A stretch of DNA of 64,000 nt from CAZWDL01 sp964632995 (GCA_964632995.1 CAZWDL010000018.1:12741-76740); one strand, 5' to 3'. Shown: positions 35,482-45,011, counted from the first letter of the stretch. Translations and numbers: made by a program. Notes: generated by a model not told the origin, from the sequence alone.

Positions 35482-36840
35482 CTCCTCCAGCTTGCGCTCC
35501 AGGGCGGCGCCCCGCAAATTGCGGGCGATGATGCGCCCTTCTTCATCCAGTAATAAGGTGTGCGGAATAGAAGTGATGCTGTAGGTTTGAGCCACCTGGT
35601 TTCTCCAGCCCTTAAGGTCACTGACGTGCTGCCATTCCAGGCCGTCTTTTTCAATGGCCTGTATCCAGCGATCCCGGTCATTGTCAAGGCTGACCCCGAG
35701 GATTTCAAACCCCTGATCTTTGTACTTATCATACATGCGTACCACATTCGGGTTTTCCCGGCGGCAGGGACCGCACCAGCTGGCCCAGAAGTCAACTAAT
35801 ACGACTTTACCCCGCAGGTCGCTGAGGCTGAGCGGTTGCCCCGCCGGAGTCTCCTGCGTGAAGTCGGGCGCCTGGCCACCGATGGCGAAGGCGCGGGCCG
35901 TTTGAATCTTTCGCTCCAGTTGCTGACGAGTGGCCTGGTCCATATCGGGAAATTCCTGCAGGAAGTTCTCGGTAAACTGTAGCTGGTTGGGATGGTTCTT
36001 CTGATCCAGCAAATTGATTACCCCAGCGTAGGCCATCATACGGGACCGGCTGCCGGCAGGCGTCTGCGCAATAGCGTTTTCCAGGTAAGTTTTGTGATCT
36101 TGGGCATCGAGGCCGACACTACTCAGTGTTTGCGCATAATTTTGGAACGCTTCGTATACCCAGGGCAGTTGATTATAAGCCGCTTCCTGCAGATCGGCAT
36201 ATTTGAAATATTCGCCGGCGAAATAGGCGATCTCGTTTTTGTAACGGCCATTATTGTTGTTGAAAAAGCTGAGGTAGGTGTTTAATGCGGCTACCCTGGC
36301 AAACAAAGGATTAGCTTCCTTCAGAGAATCGAGAAAGGCTACTTTCTCCTGGTCGAGCGTTTTCATCTCGGCCACGACAGCGTTGAGTTCTTCTTTGTTT
36401 TGAGCCTGCCGGTAGCTCCTCAGTTGCCGGCCGAAGCGTTCACGGAAATCATTGATGCGCTCTTTAAGTTGCTGGTATTCGGTATTGATCTGGGAACCGC
36501 TGATCTCTGTACGCCGGGGGTTCTCACAGCTGCCGGTGAGCTGCAGGCCGCTTTCCTGGCCCAGAATAATGGGGAGCATGTTATTACCGGTTTCACCTAT
36601 GTGGTAAAAAGTGTGCGGCTGTTTAGGCAATGTCAGCCGGTAATGGTCTGCTTCACCCGTAGCTTCCGCGCTTTTTACCTCCTGAAAGGTAAAGCCGTTA
36701 AAGGCAAACAGCTTAGGGACATCTTTGCAGGCGACGAAGTTGAGTTCCAGTTCAACTTCTCCCTGTTGTGCCGGCAGGGCGGAGAGTAAAAGAAACCAAC
36801 TGAACAGGGTGAGCGTGAAGAGCTTGATTCTATATTGCAT
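35470..36840 (-). CDS. TlpA-like thioredoxin-fold protein with long N-terminal domain
   Basis: A 456-residue exported protein (hydrophobic start about residues 8-22, then QQGEVELELNF). Residues about 25-135 fit the DUF4369 domain that precedes thioredoxin folds in Bacteroidota. A helical linker follows, and the C-terminal 140 residues form a thioredoxin domain with FWASWCGPCRREN (about 350-362) and SITSIPHTLLLD with the cis-proline. It likely handles disulfide reduction in the periplasm. The gene ends 12 nt inside the tail of the protease gene. Confidence 0.9.
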   Translation of the reverse strand: MQYRIKLFTLTLFSWFLLLSALPAQQGEVELELNFVACKDVPKLFAFNGFTFQEVKSAEATGEADHYRLTLPKQPHTFYHIGETGNNMLPIILGQESGLQLTGSCENPRRTEISGSQINTEYQQLKERINDFRERFGRQLRSYRQAQNKEELNAVVAEMKTLDQEKVAFLDSLKEANPLFARVAALNTYLSFFNNNNGRYKNEIAYFAGEYFKYADLQEAAYNQLPWVYEAFQNYAQTLSSVGLDAQDHKTYLENAIAQTPAGSRSRMMAYAGVINLLDQKNHPNQLQFTENFLQEFPDMDQATRQQLERKIQTARAFAIGGQAPDFTQETPAGQPLSLSDLRGKVVLVDFWASWCGPCRRENPNVVRMYDKYKDQGFEILGVSLDNDRDRWIQAIEKDGLEWQHVSDLKGWRNQVAQTYSITSIPHTLLLDEEGRIIARNLRGAALERKLEELFN

Positions 36841-37047
36841 GGTGTACTGTAATTTTTGCCAAAAATAACCTTATTATATCGGAAAAACAATTACCACCCT
36901 CTGAGTGGTTTTTATAGTGGAGCAGTTCGTTGTGCTAATCCGGGGGCAGGTTCAAATTGTCTAAAAAGGATGCGCTTTCCCTGGGAAATACCTTAAATTA
37001 GCAGTCCTCTTATTAACAGAGGGCTGGTATTAAAGTAGAGAAGAATT

Positions 37048-37548
37048 ATGCGTTTTGAATATAGAAGTAAAAATAAGAGCCCGATAAGCGGCATTTTCGG
37101 TCTGATCATTCTGGCCCTTGTGCTGGTTGGTCTGTTCATGTTGGCCCGGTTCGTTTTCCGTATTCTGGCTTTCCTGGCCCCGGTCTTGATTATCGTGGCG
37201 CTCATACTCGATTACAAAACCGTGATCGGCTATGGGAAGTGGCTGGTTAACCTGGTTAAGCAAACCCCTCTGATGGGTATTCTGGCCATCGTTCTGACTG
37301 TGTTGGGCTTCCCGCTGGTGTCGGCTTTCCTGGCAGGTAAGGCCTACCTGAGCCGCAATGTCAAGCAGGCGGAGAAAGAACAAGAGCCGCAACGGGAAGG
37401 CGAGTATATCGATTTTGAAGAAGTTGACGAACAACCGCTCGAACTGCCCGAACTGTCGAAAATTAAAAAGGAGGAAGAACGGAAAAGACCTTCCGAACCC
37501 AAAACCAAACCCAAGGAAGATGATAAGTACGACAGCTTGTTTGATTAA
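37048..37548 (+). CDS. Small membrane protein with charged tail, unknown
   Basis: A 166-residue protein with three hydrophobic segments at about residues 15-33, 36-52 and 75-98, then a strongly charged tail rich in Glu, Lys and Pro (PELSKIKKEEERKRPSEPKT). No family recognised. It is followed 10 nt later by a glycosyltransferase, so it could be an accessory membrane partner; this is inference. Confidence 0.65.
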   Translation: MRFEYRSKNKSPISGIFGLIILALVLVGLFMLARFVFRILAFLAPVLIIVALILDYKTVIGYGKWLVNLVKQTPLMGILAIVLTVLGFPLVSAFLAGKAYLSRNVKQAEKEQEPQREGEYIDFEEVDEQPLELPELSKIKKEEERKRPSEPKTKPKEDDKYDSLFD

Positions 37549-37558
37549 CTCCGGATGA

Positions 37559-38716
37559 ATGTTCACATTGTATGTCTGGGGTATCCTGACTTTTGGGCTG
37601 GGCCTTGCCTACCTGCTGCTGATTCACTATTTCCTGTGGCACTGGCGTCAGTTGCCGCCGCCCGCTCCGCCCGATGCGAAAACGATCTTCCCCGCTTACA
37701 TCAGCGTAATGGTCCCTGCTCGCAATGAAGCCGAAGCTATCGGGGATTGCCTGGACGCCCTTTTTCAACAAAACTATCCTAAAACCAATTACGAGGTAAT
37801 TGTTATCGATGATTACTCTACCGACGCTACGCCGGAAATCGTTCAAAAATACCGGCAACCCGGACTGCGATTGATCAAACTGGCCGACCAAGGGCAGGAA
37901 GCAACCGCCGGGGCTAATAAAAAAAAGGCGCTGGAAGCCGGCATAGCTGAAGCCGAAGGAATACTCATTGTGACGACAGATGCCGATTGTATCGCTCCAC
38001 CGGATTGGCTGGCGATGATTTCCGCCCACCACCGGAAGGAAGAACAGGCCTTTATCGCCGGACCGGTAGCCTTTCACCGGGAAAAAAATGCGCTTAGCCG
38101 GTTTCAGTCACTTGACTTTCTTGGGACCATGCTGCTGACAGGGGCCGGCATCCACGCCGGCTGGATGCACCTGGCCAACGGCGCCAACCTGGCCTTCCCC
38201 AAAAAGGTTTTTGAAGAAGTCGGCGGCTACGCCGGTATCGACCACCTTGCCTCCGGCGACGATATGCTGTTGATGCACAAAATAGCCAAACGCTATCCCC
38301 GGCGTATTGGATTTTTAAAATCTCCTATCGCGCTCGTCCGCACGGAAGCAAAAGCCTCCTGGCGCGCTTTCATTCAGCAACGCCTGCGCTGGGCGACCAA
38401 ATCGAGCGCCTATCAGGAACGGCAGGTCACCGCCGTATTGGCGCTGGTATTTTTTCTCTGTTGGGCTATCTTGCTCAGCCCCCTGCTGCTGTTCTTCTAC
38501 GGACCTGCGGCCATCATTATTCCCGGCATACTGCTGAGCTTTAAAGTATGGGCTGACTATCGACTGCTCCGGGAAGCCAGCCGTTTTTTTGCTCGCCCGG
38601 AGCTCATGCGGCATTTCTGGGTAAGCCAGGGACTGCATATTGTCTATATCGCACTCATCGGTTTATGGAGTAACCTGGTGAAGGAATACGAGTGGAAAGG
38701 ACGGCGCGTACGCTAA
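37559..38716 (+). CDS. Membrane family 2 glycosyltransferase
   Basis: A 385-residue GT-A enzyme. One N-terminal membrane helix (about 5-24) is followed by the catalytic domain with ISVMVPARNEAEAIGDCLDAL, VIDDYSTDATPE, VTTDADCIAPPDW (DxD near residue 140) and the acceptor motif QQRLRWATKS (Q/RxxRW type). Three C-terminal helices cover about 290-380. The layout is that of processive or lipid-linked glycosyltransferases; the product is unknown. It is coupled to the small membrane gene upstream. Confidence 0.88.
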   Translation: MFTLYVWGILTFGLGLAYLLLIHYFLWHWRQLPPPAPPDAKTIFPAYISVMVPARNEAEAIGDCLDALFQQNYPKTNYEVIVIDDYSTDATPEIVQKYRQPGLRLIKLADQGQEATAGANKKKALEAGIAEAEGILIVTTDADCIAPPDWLAMISAHHRKEEQAFIAGPVAFHREKNALSRFQSLDFLGTMLLTGAGIHAGWMHLANGANLAFPKKVFEEVGGYAGIDHLASGDDMLLMHKIAKRYPRRIGFLKSPIALVRTEAKASWRAFIQQRLRWATKSSAYQERQVTAVLALVFFLCWAILLSPLLLFFYGPAAIIIPGILLSFKVWADYRLLREASRFFARPELMRHFWVSQGLHIVYIALIGLWSNLVKEYEWKGRRVR

Positions 38717-38741
38717 GACAGCGGGAGCAACAGGTCCCTTA

Positions 38742-38797
38742 GGGGCCGGAGAAAAATAGCCGCATCAGATGGGGAAGTTATTCTTCTCCGGGCCCTT
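38742..38797. terminator. Hairpin between convergent genes
   Basis: GGGGCCGGAGAA (38742-38753) pairs with TTCTCCGGGCCC (38784-38795) across about 30 nt, between the convergent glycosyltransferase and DUF1080 genes. There is a short A run inside the left edge. Confidence 0.5.
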
Positions 38798-38839
38798 CAT
38801 CCGGGTTAAGCCCTGACCGTGAATCCACGCCCTCTCCCC

Positions 38840-39694
38840 TCACTCATACACGCAGGTCGAATTATCCGCTTTGACATAGTAATCCTTGTAATTGGTGGCC
38901 TCAGGGTCCATACATCCCGCCAGGTTGAGCAGCTCCACCTTCCGGAATTCGATGGGGTGGCTTTCGCTTTGCAGCGAAATATAACCGCCTTCGATCAGCT
39001 TTCCGTCCAGCTTGACCCCCTCCCGGTAATTGCTGACCACGCCGCCTCCGTACTGCGGCTTCTGATACTCGATCACTACTTCATCCTCCACAATATGCTG
39101 AATGAGCGAGTCGCCCAGGGCGACGATTTCCACGGTGACCCACTGATCGCCATGATAAGTTTTCGAGGAGGAGTTCAGACAATGCTGGGTGATCAGCTCG
39201 CCGTCCATCACCACATTGGTGCCGGGCGTACAGAGGTTGGCAGTGGAGCGTTCGCCCTCGCCGGAGCCGCCCAGGAACTGCACTTCAATGGAAATCGGAA
39301 AATCCTGGTCTAAGCCCATGCTCTCTGCCGACTGGCCGTGGATCATCGCCCCACTGTTGCGATAAGCCCAGCCTTCCCCTCCCGGCGCCTGTTCGCCTAC
39401 GAAGTGGTACTCAACACGCAGGCGGTAATAGGAAAAAGGTTTCTCGTAAAAAATGTGGCCGAAGCGATTGTCAAAGGCCTCGTATTCATCGTAGGAGACG
39501 ACGAGCTTGCCGTCTTCCACCTGGAAGGTGTTGCCGTAATTATCGTTGAGAGGGTAGCCGGCGATCTTGACGTTCCAGCCGCTGAGATCTTTGCCGTTGA
39601 AGAGGCTTACCCAGTTTTTGTCGGTGGAAGACGTCGGTTGCGCCTGCAGCTGTAACATACCCAGCAGCAGAAAGAAGAGGATTCGATAGATCAT
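38840..39694 (-). CDS. Exported DUF1080 (3-keto-disaccharide hydrolase-like) protein
   Basis: A 284-residue protein. Starting at the ATG at 39694 gives a clean signal peptide (MIYRILFFLLLGMLQLQAQP). The mature part has the DUF1080 signature WVSLFNGKDLSGWNVK and EVQFLGGSGEGERSTANL, with GEGWAYRNSGAMIHG between. Members fold as concanavalin-like jelly rolls and some cleave 3-keto-glycosides. The C-terminus adds a short Cys-containing tail (CMDPEATNYKDYYVKADNSTC) seen in Bacteroidota calcium-like repeat tails. A single gene, divergent from the cyclase. Confidence 0.85.
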   Translation of the reverse strand: MIYRILFFLLLGMLQLQAQPTSSTDKNWVSLFNGKDLSGWNVKIAGYPLNDNYGNTFQVEDGKLVVSYDEYEAFDNRFGHIFYEKPFSYYRLRVEYHFVGEQAPGGEGWAYRNSGAMIHGQSAESMGLDQDFPISIEVQFLGGSGEGERSTANLCTPGTNVVMDGELITQHCLNSSSKTYHGDQWVTVEIVALGDSLIQHIVEDEVVIEYQKPQYGGGVVSNYREGVKLDGKLIEGGYISLQSESHPIEFRKVELLNLAGCMDPEATNYKDYYVKADNSTCVYE

Positions 39695-39791
39695 ACTTGT
39701 GTTGTTTTGGAAGGAACAAGTTAATAACTTGTCTGCAAGGAGCAAATTCTGTTTCTTTAGCAGACGTAATTTTTACCATCAACCCTTTACC

Positions 39792-41858
39792 ATGTCCTCT
39801 ACCCGCCGCCTGGCAGCGATCATGTTTTCCGATATAGCAGGTTACACCGCCATGATGCAACGAGATGAAACGGACGGGCTCCGGCGTCTGCGCCGGTATC
39901 GGGAGGTATTGGAAAGCCGGGTGGATGCACACGGCGGTGAAATTATCCAGCACTATGGGGATGGGAGCCTGAGTATCTTTTCCAGTGCAGTGGAGGCCGT
40001 TTCCTGCGCCCGCGAAATTCAGGGCAGTTTGCGGGAGGAACCCCGCGTGCCCCTGCGTATCGGTCTGCACGTAGGAGATGTGGCGATGGAGGGCGAGCAC
40101 CTGTATGGCGATGGCGTAAACCTGGCTTCACGTGTAGAAGCACTGGCTATCCCCGGTGGAATACTTTTGACTGAACGCGTCATGTTTGACATACGTAATC
40201 ATCCGGAATTTCACCTGGTTTCGTTAGGGGAGTTTTTTTTCAAAAATGTAAAGGAACCCATGGAGGTCTTTGCGCTCAGCGACACCGGACTTCCGGTTCC
40301 CAGCCGGCGAGAAGTACGCCGCCGGCTGCAGGTGACGACGGCTGTTAATGAGCGTCCGGCCCTGCGGCGGCAGCGCTGGCTATGGCCGTTGCTGACCCTG
40401 TTGCTGCTCGTTGTAACGGCTGTCATTCTTTGGCCGGAAGGCGGAGCTTATTCAGAGCGAAAGGCTTCTGTGAGTAGCAGTAAGTCGATTGCCGTGCTTC
40501 CCTTCGACGACCTGAGCGCCAGCGGTGACCAGACCTACTTCGGTGACGGGGTGGCGGAAGAAATTCTCAATGCGCTGGCCCAGGTGGAGGAGCTGAAGGT
40601 CGTCGGCCGCACCTCTTCTTTCGCCTTCCGCGATCAATCGGTAGATCTGCGCGAGATTGGCCGACGGCTGGGGGTCAATACTGTCTTGGAGGGCAGTGTT
40701 CGCAGAGCTGGTGATCAGGTTGTCATCACCGCTCAGCTGATCGATGCAACGAATGGCTATCATCTGTGGTCGGAAGAATACGACCGACGCATGGATAGTA
40801 TTTTTGTCATCCAGCGCGAAATTGCACAGTCGGTCGTTGGAAAATTAAAAGATATTTTACTCGTCGAAGGCCACTCCGCTATCGAGCTCAACCCCAGTAC
40901 GGCCAGCCGGGAAGCCTATGATTTATACCTAAAGGGAAAATACCTGCTCAGTCAGCGCGCTGACGGCGCCCAGCAGGCGCGCGATTTTTTTCAACGGGCG
41001 GTTGGCCTCGATTCTTCTTTCGCCCAGGCCTATGCCGGCCTGGGCCACGCTTACCTTTGGCTCGCCTGGGGCAGTTACCTGCCTTCACACGAGGCCTTTC
41101 CGGAAGCCCGGCGACATGCCCTGCGGGCGCTGGAGCTGCAGCCGGAGCTCGCTTACGCGCATGCTATCATGGGATCAATAAGGATGTGGTACGACTGGGA
41201 TTGGTCGGGGGCGCTGGAAGACCTGGAACGGGCGGTCTCTATCAGCCCTTCTGAAGCCGGCGCCTATCTCGATCTGGGCTGGTGGCATACCGTCGCCGGG
41301 CACTTCGATCGCGGCATCCGTTCTGCGGAAAAAGCGGTGGAACTCGATCCGCTCAACCTGGAATATCACATCGACCTGGCAGACTTTCATCGCCTGGCGC
41401 GTCGCTACGGGGCCGCTTTGGAAATGAGTCAGGCTGCCCAGCAACTGTATCCGGATAACAGCGAGACACACTGGATAGAAGGAATGATCCACTACAATCA
41501 GGAAAATTACCGGAAAGCAGAACGCGCCTTTCGCCGGGCCGGCGAGCTCTCCGAAGGGCAAACCTGGGCGCGGGTCCATCTGGCTATGGCCCTGGCCAAA
41601 TCCGGGAAAGAAGCCGAAGCGAGGGCGCTGCTCTCCGAACTGCGCAGCCGGCCCCGGCAAACAGTGGCCGCCCCCGTCGAGTTCGCCATGGCTTATCTGG
41701 CTCTGGGAGAGAAAGCCACCGCTCTCAACCTGCTGGAGCAAGCTTACCGAATACGCGCCAACTGGCTGATCTCGATTAAAGTAGATCCCGTCTGGGAGCC
41801 GCTGCGCGAAGAGCCGCGCTTTCAGGCCCTGGTCAAACAGATGGGTTTCCCCGAGTGA
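39792..41858 (+). CDS. Class III nucleotide cyclase fused to TPR domain
   Basis: A 688-residue protein from the ATG at 39792. Order: adenylate/guanylate cyclase domain (about 1-165; metal Asp in FSDIAGYTAMM, HYGDGSLSIF, and LYGDGVNLASRVEALA); one membrane helix (about 198-216); a TolB/FlgO-like domain (SIAVLPFDDLSASGDQTYFGDGVAEEI, about 233-345); and TPR-type repeats to the end. The catalytic acids are kept, so it may be active. The helix places the cyclase in the cytoplasm and the rest likely outside. Substrate ATP or GTP is not certain. Similar fusions occur in many environmental bacteria. Confidence 0.88.
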   Translation: MSSTRRLAAIMFSDIAGYTAMMQRDETDGLRRLRRYREVLESRVDAHGGEIIQHYGDGSLSIFSSAVEAVSCAREIQGSLREEPRVPLRIGLHVGDVAMEGEHLYGDGVNLASRVEALAIPGGILLTERVMFDIRNHPEFHLVSLGEFFFKNVKEPMEVFALSDTGLPVPSRREVRRRLQVTTAVNERPALRRQRWLWPLLTLLLLVVTAVILWPEGGAYSERKASVSSSKSIAVLPFDDLSASGDQTYFGDGVAEEILNALAQVEELKVVGRTSSFAFRDQSVDLREIGRRLGVNTVLEGSVRRAGDQVVITAQLIDATNGYHLWSEEYDRRMDSIFVIQREIAQSVVGKLKDILLVEGHSAIELNPSTASREAYDLYLKGKYLLSQRADGAQQARDFFQRAVGLDSSFAQAYAGLGHAYLWLAWGSYLPSHEAFPEARRHALRALELQPELAYAHAIMGSIRMWYDWDWSGALEDLERAVSISPSEAGAYLDLGWWHTVAGHFDRGIRSAEKAVELDPLNLEYHIDLADFHRLARRYGAALEMSQAAQQLYPDNSETHWIEGMIHYNQENYRKAERAFRRAGELSEGQTWARVHLAMALAKSGKEAEARALLSELRSRPRQTVAAPVEFAMAYLALGEKATALNLLEQAYRIRANWLISIKVDPVWEPLREEPRFQALVKQMGFPE

Positions 41859-41967
41859 GAAAAGCCTAAACCACTTCGAAATTGCCGATGCTTGAATATA
41901 GATAGCGAATTTTTACTAAATTTAGGATGATCAGTAGTTACACTTAAAATCCTAAAACCCGCCACCT

Positions 41968-42564
41968 ATGCAACGCAACATTCTGATTGTCATCTTGCTG
42001 CCCTTATTGTTCACCTCCGCTTGTGCGCAGGACAATATTCCCGACAAAGAAGGACAGATCAACGCCGCCGTTCAGGCCGCACCCGAAGAAGAGCGCAACG
42101 GCGCCACCGTGCTCGGCTATACCAGCTCCGGCGAACTCGTCACCTTGCGCGAAGGAACCAACGTGCTCATCTGCCTGGCCGACGACCCGGACCGGCAGGG
42201 TTTTAGTGCTGCCTGTTACCATAAAGATCTTGAACCCTTCATGGCGCGTGGCCGCGAACTGCGTGCCGAAGGCAAAAGCTCCGGCGAAATATTCGATATC
42301 CGCGAAGCGGAAGCTAAGTCGGGAGAATTGAAAATGCCGGATCAACCCACTACCTTGCACCTTTTGGAAGGCGCCAAAGGGGAATACGATCCGGCTACCG
42401 GCCAGGTGACGGACGCCTATTACCGCTACGTCGTCTACATCCCCTGGGCCACCGCTAAATCTACCGGTTTGCCCACCAAACCCATCGTGCCCGGCGCTCC
42501 CTGGATTATGGACCCCGGCTCACACCGGGCTCATATTATGGTGACGCCGCCGCCGAAAGAGTGA
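41968..42564 (+). CDS. Lipoprotein of unknown function
   Basis: A 198-residue protein with a lipoprotein signal (MQRNILIVILLPLLFTSAC, Cys at 19). The mature part contains ATVLGYTSSGELVTLREGTNVLICLADDPDRQGFSAACYHKDLEPFMARGRELRAEG, a compact domain I cannot name. It ends with WIMDPGSHRAHIMVTPPPKE. It stands 110 nt after the cyclase gene and just before an esterase-like gene on the same strand. Confidence 0.65.
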   Translation: MQRNILIVILLPLLFTSACAQDNIPDKEGQINAAVQAAPEEERNGATVLGYTSSGELVTLREGTNVLICLADDPDRQGFSAACYHKDLEPFMARGRELRAEGKSSGEIFDIREAEAKSGELKMPDQPTTLHLLEGAKGEYDPATGQVTDAYYRYVVYIPWATAKSTGLPTKPIVPGAPWIMDPGSHRAHIMVTPPPKE

Positions 42565-42662
42565 GTGGAAGTGGGAAGTTTTATCCGACCAGGCCGCGAA
42601 GCGGAATGGGCGGGCGGAAAGCTTCTACTCCAAATGCAGAAATAATCTTGCAATTGTTCAAT

Positions 42663-43445
42663 ATGCCCCCACAGCTTCAATACCTCGCCGGCCTTGCGCT
42701 GTTGTCCCCTCTGCTGCCTGTACTCTTTTGGCAGGGTAAACGGGTGCGGCAGGAGGCGCCGGAATTGCCGGAAGCCGCCCGCAGCAGAACGGGACAATGG
42801 GGAGAAGGCCCGCCGGTACGCCGGGTGATTCTGCTGGGCGAGTCTACGGTAGCCGGTGTCGGCGTAACGGATCACCGGGAGGGGCTGGCCGGCCAATTGG
42901 CCGCCGGGCTTAGCAAGGGGTGGGGAACAGCTGTCCATTGGGAGGTGGTAGCCAGAAGTGGTTACACCGCGAAACGGGTAACAAGCGAACTCATCCCGCA
43001 GTTAGCCGGAAAAGCCGCTGACCTTTGCGTTGTCGGCCTGGGAGGCAATGATACTTTTCATATGACCAGCCCCCGTCGCTGGCGGCGGGATGTGAAGAAC
43101 CTGATCAAAGCCATCGGGCTGCAGCTGCCGCACTGTCCTGTTTTGTTCGCCCAACTTCCACCCGTAGGGGAGTTTCCGGCGCTGACGCCCTTGTTGCAGC
43201 GGGTGCTCGGCAGGCAGGTTCTGCTCCTGCATGAAGTGCTGCGGGATTTAGCCGGTCAATATCCCGGCGTCTATTTCCCGGATCGGCCTATTCGCTTCGA
43301 AGAGTGGGCGGCGAAAGCGCCGGACGGACTGGAGGTGGAAGATTTTTTCAGTGACGGCGTGCATCCCTCGCGCCTTACTTACGCCATGTGGGCGGAGGCG
43401 CTGGCTGATTTTGCGCTGGAGCAATCGGCTCCAGGTAGGCATTGA
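42663..43445 (+). CDS. SGNH/GDSL-type hydrolase
   Basis: A 260-residue protein from the ATG at 42663; the open frame extends 34 codons upstream without conserved sequence. An N-terminal membrane helix (LAGLALLSPLLPVLFW) precedes the catalytic domain with LLGESTVAGVG (nucleophile Ser), VVGLGGNDTFH (Gly and Asn oxyanion block) and the catalytic Asp-His pair in FFSDGVHPSRLTYAMW. It is an esterase/lipase family member with unknown substrate. It lies upstream of the prenylquinol cluster by 77 nt on the same strand and may share its transcript. Confidence 0.83.
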   Translation: MPPQLQYLAGLALLSPLLPVLFWQGKRVRQEAPELPEAARSRTGQWGEGPPVRRVILLGESTVAGVGVTDHREGLAGQLAAGLSKGWGTAVHWEVVARSGYTAKRVTSELIPQLAGKAADLCVVGLGGNDTFHMTSPRRWRRDVKNLIKAIGLQLPHCPVLFAQLPPVGEFPALTPLLQRVLGRQVLLLHEVLRDLAGQYPGVYFPDRPIRFEEWAAKAPDGLEVEDFFSDGVHPSRLTYAMWAEALADFALEQSAPGRH

Positions 43446-43522
43446 GGTCCGGAGTAATATTTTCAGCTTCCTGAACCAGCTTAGCTTCCTTGTGTTAGAC
43501 ATAAACAATTAATCAACCATTC

Positions 43523-44698
43523 ATGTCAATTCCTCAATACGATGTAGTTGTGATAGGATCGGGACCGGCCGGCGCTACTACGGCAAGAGTAGCTGCCGAG
43601 CGGGGCCTCCGGGTCTTGTTGATCGATAAGCGCCAGGAACTCGGAGCACCTATACAATGCTCAGGGGCGCTGAGCCGCCACGCGTTGGAAAAAGCCGGTG
43701 TCCCCCTGGATGCCGAGTTTATCCACGAAGCCATTTACGGCTTCGGCATCTACAACCAGTGCGGGGCGCTCAGCCGGATTGACTACCGCGAGATGAAACC
43801 CGACGAATACGGCCCGCAGGAAGGTAAGAAACCGCTGGGCTTCGTTGTAGACCGGCGTCGCTTTGATCGCTACCTGATGACCATGGCCGAACGGGCCGGC
43901 GTCGAAGTATGGCTCAAGACAGAAGGCCTGGGCTACGAAACCAATGGCGGGGATGACTGTGTGGTACATCTGCGCCGCTTTAATCAGGAACAGCGCATCC
44001 GCACCCGCGTACTGGTCGGCGCCGACGGCTTGCAGTCTCAGGTGGGACGCTGGGCGGGCATGCAAACGCATATAAAGATTACGGAGCTGGCCAGCTGCCT
44101 GCAGTTTATCGTCGACCGGGTGGAAACGGAAGGGCTACTCGAGATCATCACCGGCCACCAATGGGCGCCCGGCGGTTACGCCTGGGTATTTCCGAAAGGA
44201 CACGGCTATGCCGAAATCGGGCTGGGCGTCATCTGTACCATGACGGATAGAAATGCACAGTGGTTCCTCGATCAGTTTATAAAGGACTCTTTTTTCAAAA
44301 CCCGTTTTAAGGATTCCCGCATCCTGGAAATCCAGGGTGGCGGCGTTCCGCTGGCGGCGCCCTTGCGCAAGCAGTACGCCGACCACCTCATCCTGGTGGG
44401 CGATGCGGCCCGGCACGTCAATCCCATTACCGGCGGCGGTATTCATACCGCCCTGAGCGGCGGGCTCATCGCCGGCGAGTTCCTGGGTGACCTCGTAGAA
44501 TCCGGCCGCCCGGCCTCGGAAAACAATTTGAAGGAATACCAGGATCGCTGGCTGGAGGAAATGGGCGGGAAGATGTGGAAACTGTACAAAGAAAAGACCT
44601 CTATTTTTCGCGAAAGCGATATCGAAGTGCGCGACCGGCGCTTGTACGAAACTATGTCGAGTTATTTTCACCCCGAGTCCGAATACAAGAAAATTTAG
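43523..44698 (+). CDS. Geranylgeranyl reductase family flavoprotein
   Basis: A 391-residue FAD enzyme. The dinucleotide site is VVVIGSGPAGATTARVAAERG (early residues), followed by APIQCSGAL, VVDRRRFDRYL, VGADGLQSQVGRWAG, and the second FAD motif LVGDAARHVNPITGGGIHTALSGG. This pattern is typical of the geranylgeranyl reductase/ChlP group and its archaeal relatives, which saturate isoprenoid double bonds. In this cluster it could make phytyl diphosphate or saturate the prenyl tail of the quinol (inference). Ferredoxin follows after 5 nt, which suggests it as electron donor. Confidence 0.9.
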   Translation: MSIPQYDVVVIGSGPAGATTARVAAERGLRVLLIDKRQELGAPIQCSGALSRHALEKAGVPLDAEFIHEAIYGFGIYNQCGALSRIDYREMKPDEYGPQEGKKPLGFVVDRRRFDRYLMTMAERAGVEVWLKTEGLGYETNGGDDCVVHLRRFNQEQRIRTRVLVGADGLQSQVGRWAGMQTHIKITELASCLQFIVDRVETEGLLEIITGHQWAPGGYAWVFPKGHGYAEIGLGVICTMTDRNAQWFLDQFIKDSFFKTRFKDSRILEIQGGGVPLAAPLRKQYADHLILVGDAARHVNPITGGGIHTALSGGLIAGEFLGDLVESGRPASENNLKEYQDRWLEEMGGKMWKLYKEKTSIFRESDIEVRDRRLYETMSSYFHPESEYKKI

Positions 44699-44703
44699 CA
44701 ATA

Positions 44704-44919
44704 ATGAGTAAAAAGACATCCGTCCTGTTCAGTATCGGTTGGAATGCCTGTATTAATTGTGGCGCCTGCGTAGCTATCTGCCCACAGGAAGCTGGCTTTG
44801 TCAGTCCTTTCGATACCATCGCCGTCGACCGCCCCTGCGATATCGCTTGTATGCTCTGTGAGGATATCTGCCCGGTGACGACGATCACCCATACTGACGT
44901 GAAGCATGCCGCAACATGA
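44704..44919 (+). CDS. 2x[4Fe-4S] ferredoxin
   Basis: A 71-residue protein from the ATG at 44704. Two cluster motifs are present: CINCGACVAICP and CDIACMLCEDICP, the second with an unusual CxxxCxxCxxxC spacing. It starts 5 nt after the reductase stop, so the two are almost surely cotranscribed. A geranylgeranyl reductase with an adjacent ferredoxin is known in Methanosarcina; the same partnership is likely here. It could also serve other cytoplasmic redox enzymes. Confidence 0.9.
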   Translation: MSKKTSVLFSIGWNACINCGACVAICPQEAGFVSPFDTIAVDRPCDIACMLCEDICPVTTITHTDVKHAAT

Positions 44920-44943
44920 AATAAGAACCCAATTACTTTGAAC

Positions 44944-45011
44944 ATCAGATGCCGGATATCAGATGGTGCACAGTTGAGTTTTTACAGTCTGATATCTGAT
45001 ATCTGACGTCT
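44944..45011. repeat. ATATCAGAT word palindrome
   Basis: AGATGCCGGATATCAGAT near 44946-44963 is inverted against ATCTGATATCTGACGTCT at 44995-45012, with a further TCTGATATCTGAT word between. The same words occur in the elements at 50801 and 61903. It sits inside the prenylquinol cluster, in the gap before the VTE3-like gene. Confidence 0.5.
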
